This document shows positions 51,124 through 54,352 of a stretch of DNA of 54,352 nt, piece by piece. The first letter of the stretch is position 1. Each line of letters begins with the position of its first letter. Both the position numbers and the translations under genes were made by a program. This DNA is from Domibacillus indicus (GTDB lineage Bacteria > Bacillota > Bacilli > Bacillales > Domibacillaceae). Under the pieces are notes generated by a model that saw nothing but the letters and a program-made list of their open reading frames with translations, did no database searches and had not been told where the DNA came from. Where the stretch lies: contig NZ_JAMBOO010000028.1 in the NCBI RefSeq assembly GCF_023715895.1, forward strand, positions 1-54,352, written 5' to 3'.

Positions 51124-51150
51124 GTGTCGCCTCCGGGCGGCATTTTTTTA
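51124..51150 (+). terminator. terminator upstream of the holin gene
   Basis: TGTCGCC pairs with GGCGGCA, followed by TTTTTTT. Confidence 0.85.
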
Positions 51151-51202
51151 TAGAGAAAATATTCTGCAGGGGGTCATCTCACTGGAAGGAGCTGACAACA
51201 AA

Positions 51203-51511
51203 ATGGAGGGATTTCATGTGTTAGTCCGTGGCGAAGGTTTAGAGATAGTAAAAATTTATTTGTTTGGCGGCACTCAATTTATTGATTTGCTGCTTTTAAT
51301 GATGGTCTGTGACATTGTGACAGGCATCATGTGCGCCTGGAAAGAAGGGCGTCTGCGCAGCCGTACAGCGTTATATGGATATGCCAGGAAAGTGGGCGTG
51401 TTCATCGTGATTATTGCAGCCAATATTGCAGACCAGGTGCTGGGCTTAGATGGCGCATTAGCAAAAGGGACCGTCCTTTTCTATATTTCCAAGGCGCTTC
51501 AAAAACCTTGA
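51203..51511 (+). pseudogene. phage holin, 3' end lost in a deletion
   Basis: 102 codons with the Phage_holin_4-type pattern: FIDLLLLMMVCDIVTGIMCAW, then KEGRLRSRTALYGYARKVGV and a second hydrophobic span. It ends ISKALQKP where relatives continue for about 30 more residues. The sequence directly after is the middle of an endolysin gene in another frame, so a deletion joined the two genes and removed the holin tail and endolysin start. Confidence 0.7.
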
Positions 51512-52185
51512 AAAGTTTTCACTTAACGGGACAAGCTTTGGATTTCGTCCCAATCCAAGATGGCAAGGCACAATGGGCTAAAGCGGCTTATGGTAAATTC
51601 CCTTTTTACGCGGCGATTCAATATGCTGAGAAGCTGGGCTTTGAATCCGGGTACCGCTGGGGCTGGGATGCTCCTCACCTGCAATACAATTACAAAGGTT
51701 ACGGCACTGATAAGGCACTGACTATAGCACCTGCACCGCCGATCAACGTCATGAGCAAAGAAGAAATTCTTGCCCTGCAGGAAAAGCTCACAAAGCTGGG
51801 CTTGGATACAAACGGCGTCGATGGTATTTATGGCAAAGGCACAACAAATGCCGTCAGGATCTTGCAGCGCCGTACCGGCTTAACGATCGATCGATGGTGT
51901 AGCAGGAGAAGTAACCCTGGCCAAGATCGACGAGCTGCTTAAAAAGAAATTGCTTGTCGGAACGCCAGGCGTATTCCGTGTCTATATAGGCACATTCGGA
52001 TTTCCAGAAGCGGCAGAAAAAGCAGCGAAAGAGATCGGCTTCAATGCCTTCAAGGGAGAAAACGACACACGGGTATATACGGGTATGTTTACGTCGCTCG
52101 AGTCTGCAGAAGAAGCGCGGGGGCTCTTATTGCTGTTGAACATGGCTACAACCCAAAAATCAAATTATATAGCAAGAGTGCATAA
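51500..52185 (+). pseudogene. phage endolysin (M15 peptidase, PG-binding, SPOR), truncated and frameshifted
   Basis: Starts abruptly with KTLKSFHLTGQALDFVPI, the second half of an M15 L-Ala-D-Glu/VanY-type peptidase, then a peptidoglycan-binding domain (ILALQEKLTKLGLDTNGVDG, YGKGTTNAVRILQRR). At 51884-51895 the sequence CGATCGATCGATGG shows a four-base tandem duplication that shifts the frame; downstream GVAGEVTLAKIDELL and a SPOR domain (FRVYIGTFGFPEAAEKAAKE) follow. A second shift at a G run near 52120 precedes the end VEHGYNPKIKLYSKSA. Not functional. Confidence 0.75.
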
Positions 52186-52186
52186 C

Positions 52187-52232
52187 AAAAAGCCTTGGAA
52201 CCGTTGCATGTGCGTCCAGGGCTTCTTTTTTA
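52187..52232 (+). terminator. terminator after the endolysin remnant
   Basis: AAGCCTTGGA pairs with TCCAGGGCTT with one mismatch, followed by CTTTTTT. Confidence 0.7.
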
Positions 52233-52372
52233 TTCATCACCTTGCTGCAGTGCCTCTTAAAGCTCAGTTATTAATGCGCGCAGCTCCTTCAAATTCTGAA
52301 GTTAGTCAGGAAAAAGACAGTATTCAATTTATCAAAATAGATCATATTACAAGTGAAAGGTTACACGTCTAA

Positions 52373-52792
52373 AGACATTAATAATGAATTTATTAGCATT
52401 TAAAACACTAAGAACCATCAAAGAACATACGGATGGAAAGTAGTGCAGCAATTTTAAGTAATGAAGGGAAGTACTTAACGCTGGTTCAGTAGGCGTATCA
52501 GGCAATTCAGTAGTAAAGGAAAACAAAAAGACCTATTGTTAGGAATTGCATAGATAACGTTTGTCCTCGGTGGCTGGACCTGCTTGGTCGAGGAGGCTAT
52601 TCAGTTTAAAAGGTGTAGAAGCCAGTTTATCGAACTGAGAGCACGAACGCAGAGTAAGAAAGCGAAGCGTACAAGCATGAAACGATGATTAAAGTCAGTA
52701 AAATGATAACCGATTTGAAGAGACGAGTTGGAGGACCAGAGCAGGAAGAAATTCACTTTAAAGTGCAATTCTTTTGTAGGAGGTGTAAAGCA
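52373..52792. other. intergenic region before the DUF421 gene
   Basis: About 420 bases with no recognisable gene. A CCTCGGTGG-type hairpin lies near 52565-52594 (CCTCGGTGGCTGGACC / TGGTCGAGG). The DUF421 ribosome site TAGGAGGTG is at its end. Confidence 0.4.
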
Positions 52793-53497
52793 GTGCCAGA
52801 GTGGTTAGAAATCGCGGTGCGTAGCCTAATGTATTTAATAGTTCTTTTTGTGGCGACAAAAATACTGGGCAAAAAACAAATCTTCCAGTTGTCTTTTTTT
52901 GAATATGTTTCAGGTATTATGATCGGAGACATTGCGTCAGAAGTGATAATGGGACTTGAGGGACCCGCTATACATGGAATCCTGGCAATTGCTGTTGTTA
53001 CAGTCATCTTCTTTTTAGCTGAGGTACTCTCGTTAAAGAGCAAAAAATTCCGTGATTTTATGGAAGGAAAAGGAACTATTTTTATTGAAGATGGAAAGAT
53101 CATGGAAGAGAATCTAAAAAAGGAACGATACACAGCAGATGAATTGCTGGAATTACTTCGACAAAAAAATGTCTTTCAAGTAGCGGATGTAGAATTTGCC
53201 GTGTTAGAAGCATCTAGTGATTTAAGCGTATTGCTTAAAAAAGAAAATAAGCCTCTAACCGCAAAGGACTTGGGTATCAAATTAGCTCCAGCTAAAGAGC
53301 CAAAGACAGTCATTATGGACGGAAAAATACTCGATGTGCCGCTGTCAGCCATGAATTTAAACAGAGGATGGTTAAAAACAGAGTTAGACAAGCAGGGAGT
53401 TACTATTAATGATGTCTTTCTTGGACAGGTGGATTCTAACAAGCAGTTAACAGTGGATCTGTTTGATGATAAACGCAAGGTCCCGACTTCTCAGTAA
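52793..53497 (+). CDS. DUF421 membrane protein (YetF-like)
   Basis: A 234-residue YetF-type protein: three N-terminal helices (RSLMYLIVLFVATKILGKKQ, FEYVSGIMIGDIASE, HGILAIAVVTVIFFLAEVL) then a soluble domain with GKGTIFIEDGKIMEENLKKERYTADEL in two pieces. I start at GTG 52793 because TAGGAGGTG lies eight to ten bases upstream; a longer frame lacks a ribosome site. Relatives are spore or stress membrane proteins of unclear function. It is probably a host gene at the prophage edge. Confidence 0.88.
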   Translation: MPEWLEIAVRSLMYLIVLFVATKILGKKQIFQLSFFEYVSGIMIGDIASEVIMGLEGPAIHGILAIAVVTVIFFLAEVLSLKSKKFRDFMEGKGTIFIEDGKIMEENLKKERYTADELLELLRQKNVFQVADVEFAVLEASSDLSVLLKKENKPLTAKDLGIKLAPAKEPKTVIMDGKILDVPLSAMNLNRGWLKTELDKQGVTINDVFLGQVDSNKQLTVDLFDDKRKVPTSQ

Positions 53498-53632
53498 AAA
53501 TCTTAGCTGCTTGCCACAATGAAAAAATGCCAAGCAGATTTAAAGTTAATCAAGGTATACATTACTTGACCTGGTTAAGCATATCTTGTATTGTACAAAG
53601 GCGATTAGCCTACCTCTATACTTTCCCGCTAA

Positions 53633-53795
53633 TATATACATTTAATTGAGCAACCGCTTCGTTGAAGGTGATTGCTTTTTTTGTGCGTTCTGCACGATCA
53701 TTTATATTTATATCGCTTGAGTCTGCAGAAGGAGAATGGGCGTTTATTGCAGTGAACATAAGCTATAATCCAAAAATCAAATCGTACAGTGCATA
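53633..53795 (+). repeat. endolysin-tail repeat, unit 1
   Basis: Ends with a frame reading AVNISYNPKIKSYSA-stop, closely matching the endolysin end AVEHGYNPKIKLYSKSA-stop at 52.1 kb. The upstream part carries a GCAACCGCTT/AAGGTGATTGC terminator. It is a decayed duplicate of a lysis-gene 3' end. Confidence 0.6.
53650..53683 (+). terminator. terminator in repeat unit 1 (after DUF421)
   Basis: GCAACCGCTT and AAGGTGATTGC pair with G-U and one mismatch, followed by TTTTTTT. Confidence 0.65.
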
Positions 53796-54104
53796 AAAAA
53801 ACAAAAAGTCTGGTTAAGTTAAAAACAGGATATGAGTAAACGAAACACCTTTTGAAATAGGAATAACACCCAGATCAAAGTGCCTTAAATTACTTAAATG
53901 ACTAACGGCAAACAAATCAAGCAGCTTAGATAAGAAGCCATATACTGATTAAGACAATGGTTTAGCATGCCTCCGAATTTCTCTTTATCCTTGCTTGAGT
54001 GGCCTGTAATTTATGGCTGCTCTTTTTCATTTAGCAGCCGTTACATATGCTGACTTTTTTAAACATAAGTTTTTCTTACAAAGGTGAATTAGAGAACCTT
54101 TGGT

Positions 54105-54235
54105 CCCCATATATTTAATTGTGCAATCACTTGGTTCAAAGTGATTGCTTTTTTGTTTGCATTCCGAGTGACTAGTGTCTTTTGCATCTCTTGAATCTGC
54201 GGAAAAGCACAGGCAGTTATTCATCTTGAACAAAA
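54105..54235 (+). repeat. endolysin-tail repeat, unit 2
   Basis: Aligns with unit 1 (TTTAATTGTGCAATCACTT, terminator, then CTTGAATCTGCGGAAAAGC matching CTTGAGTCTGCAGAAGGAG). It breaks off after TTATTCATCTTGAAC. Confidence 0.55.
54122..54154 (+). terminator. terminator in repeat unit 2
   Basis: GCAATCACTT pairs perfectly with AAGTGATTGC, followed by TTTTTT. Confidence 0.75.
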
Positions 54236-54237
54236 AA

Positions 54238-54290
54238 TTAGCGCCGCATTCCCCTTCAAAATCTCCGATTTAGTGGGGGTTAGGCGCTAA
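54238..54290. repeat. long inverted repeat at the window end
   Basis: TTAGCGCC at 54238 and GGCGCTAA at 54283 are perfect inverted copies, with an inner CCCC/GGGG pair. It could be an IS end, a regulatory hairpin or an attachment-site arm; nothing beside it decides. Confidence 0.45.
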
Positions 54291-54352
54291 GGTCTTTATT
54301 CTCCTTGTTCTTCTATATATTCTTTATTACATCGATTGCCGATTCTTACTTA

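Larger units (their letters stand above)
50677..51202. other. prophage-remnant spacer
   Basis: Contains two terminators and a tail-protein fragment, listed separately. No intact gene. Confidence 0.5.
53498..54352. other. endolysin-tail repeats, no intact gene
   Basis: The region contains two imperfect ~115-base repeats (53633-53752 and 54105-54220), each with a terminator followed by a fragment of the endolysin 3' end, and an inverted repeat at 54238-54290. No reliable gene was seen. Confidence 0.5.

Overview
The window looks like the chromosome of a low-GC, Gram-positive, spore-forming Bacillaceae. Supporting signs are Bacillus-like 23S/5S rRNA, AGGAGG-type ribosome sites with frequent GTG/TTG starts, TnrA/GlnR boxes, HxlR-HxlAB, a YjcZ-type small sporulation protein and SPbeta/skin-like phage remnants. 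The genus cannot be fixed from the sequence alone.

Layout: (1) 1-340 is the end of an rRNA operon. (2) 0.4-6.9 kb holds a small Cys-rich protein, an SDR dehydrogenase, a TnrA-like nitrogen regulator with a perfect TnrA box, then hxlB-hxlA-hxlR facing zwf-gnd. Together these form a dissimilatory ribulose-monophosphate (RuMP) cycle for formaldehyde. The hxlAB and zwf-gnd promoters share the same HxlR-type operator and the same spacing. (3) 7.0-16 kb carries two paralogous IclR regulators, two paralogous EutQ-like cupins, and an operon of an acyl-CoA-dehydrogenase-fold flavoenzyme without the catalytic Glu, an ammonium transporter, an FAD synthetase, an unknown protein and an FMN reductase. (4) 16-28.3 kb carries an AraC regulator, an NCS1 permease, a CMD-family protein, and a GntR-controlled operon: luciferase-like monooxygenase, PF06684 protein, alpha/beta hydrolase, two aldehyde dehydrogenases, FMN reductase, stand-alone riboflavin kinase, YciI-like protein. 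(5) 28.6-37.5 kb carries a copper amine oxidase, a Met/His-rich membrane protein, a second HxlR, an EbrAB-type SMR pair, a three-gene haem-dependent dimethylamine N-demethylase operon and a second ammonium transporter. (6) 37.7-40 kb holds a Tyr/Pro/Gly-repeat protein and a YtcJ-like amidohydrolase. (7) 40-54.3 kb is a decayed prophage: a broken integrase, two IS605-type TnpB elements, an IS3 fragment, HNH endonuclease, RelA/SpoT-domain protein, and broken phage activator, tail, holin and endolysin genes, ending in a DUF421 protein and endolysin-tail repeats.

Reading of the whole: 2-37 kb looks like a nitrogen-scavenging island. Dimethylamine would be demethylated to methylamine and formaldehyde. 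An amine oxidase would release NH3 and, if it accepts methylamine, more formaldehyde. HxlAB with Zwf/Gnd would burn the formaldehyde to CO2 while making NADPH. Two further flavin-dependent oxygenase operons probably open N-containing organics; each has its own flavin reductase and flavin-cofactor enzyme. I found four perfect TnrA boxes and several near matches. Three promoters (decayed gene near 17.1 kb, amine oxidase, amt2) share a composite layout: TnrA box, 24 bp, TTTCGTTTTNTACAAT, 20 bp, TAYTCT. Functions of individual enzymes are inferred from family; substrates of the two flavin operons are not proven by the sequence.
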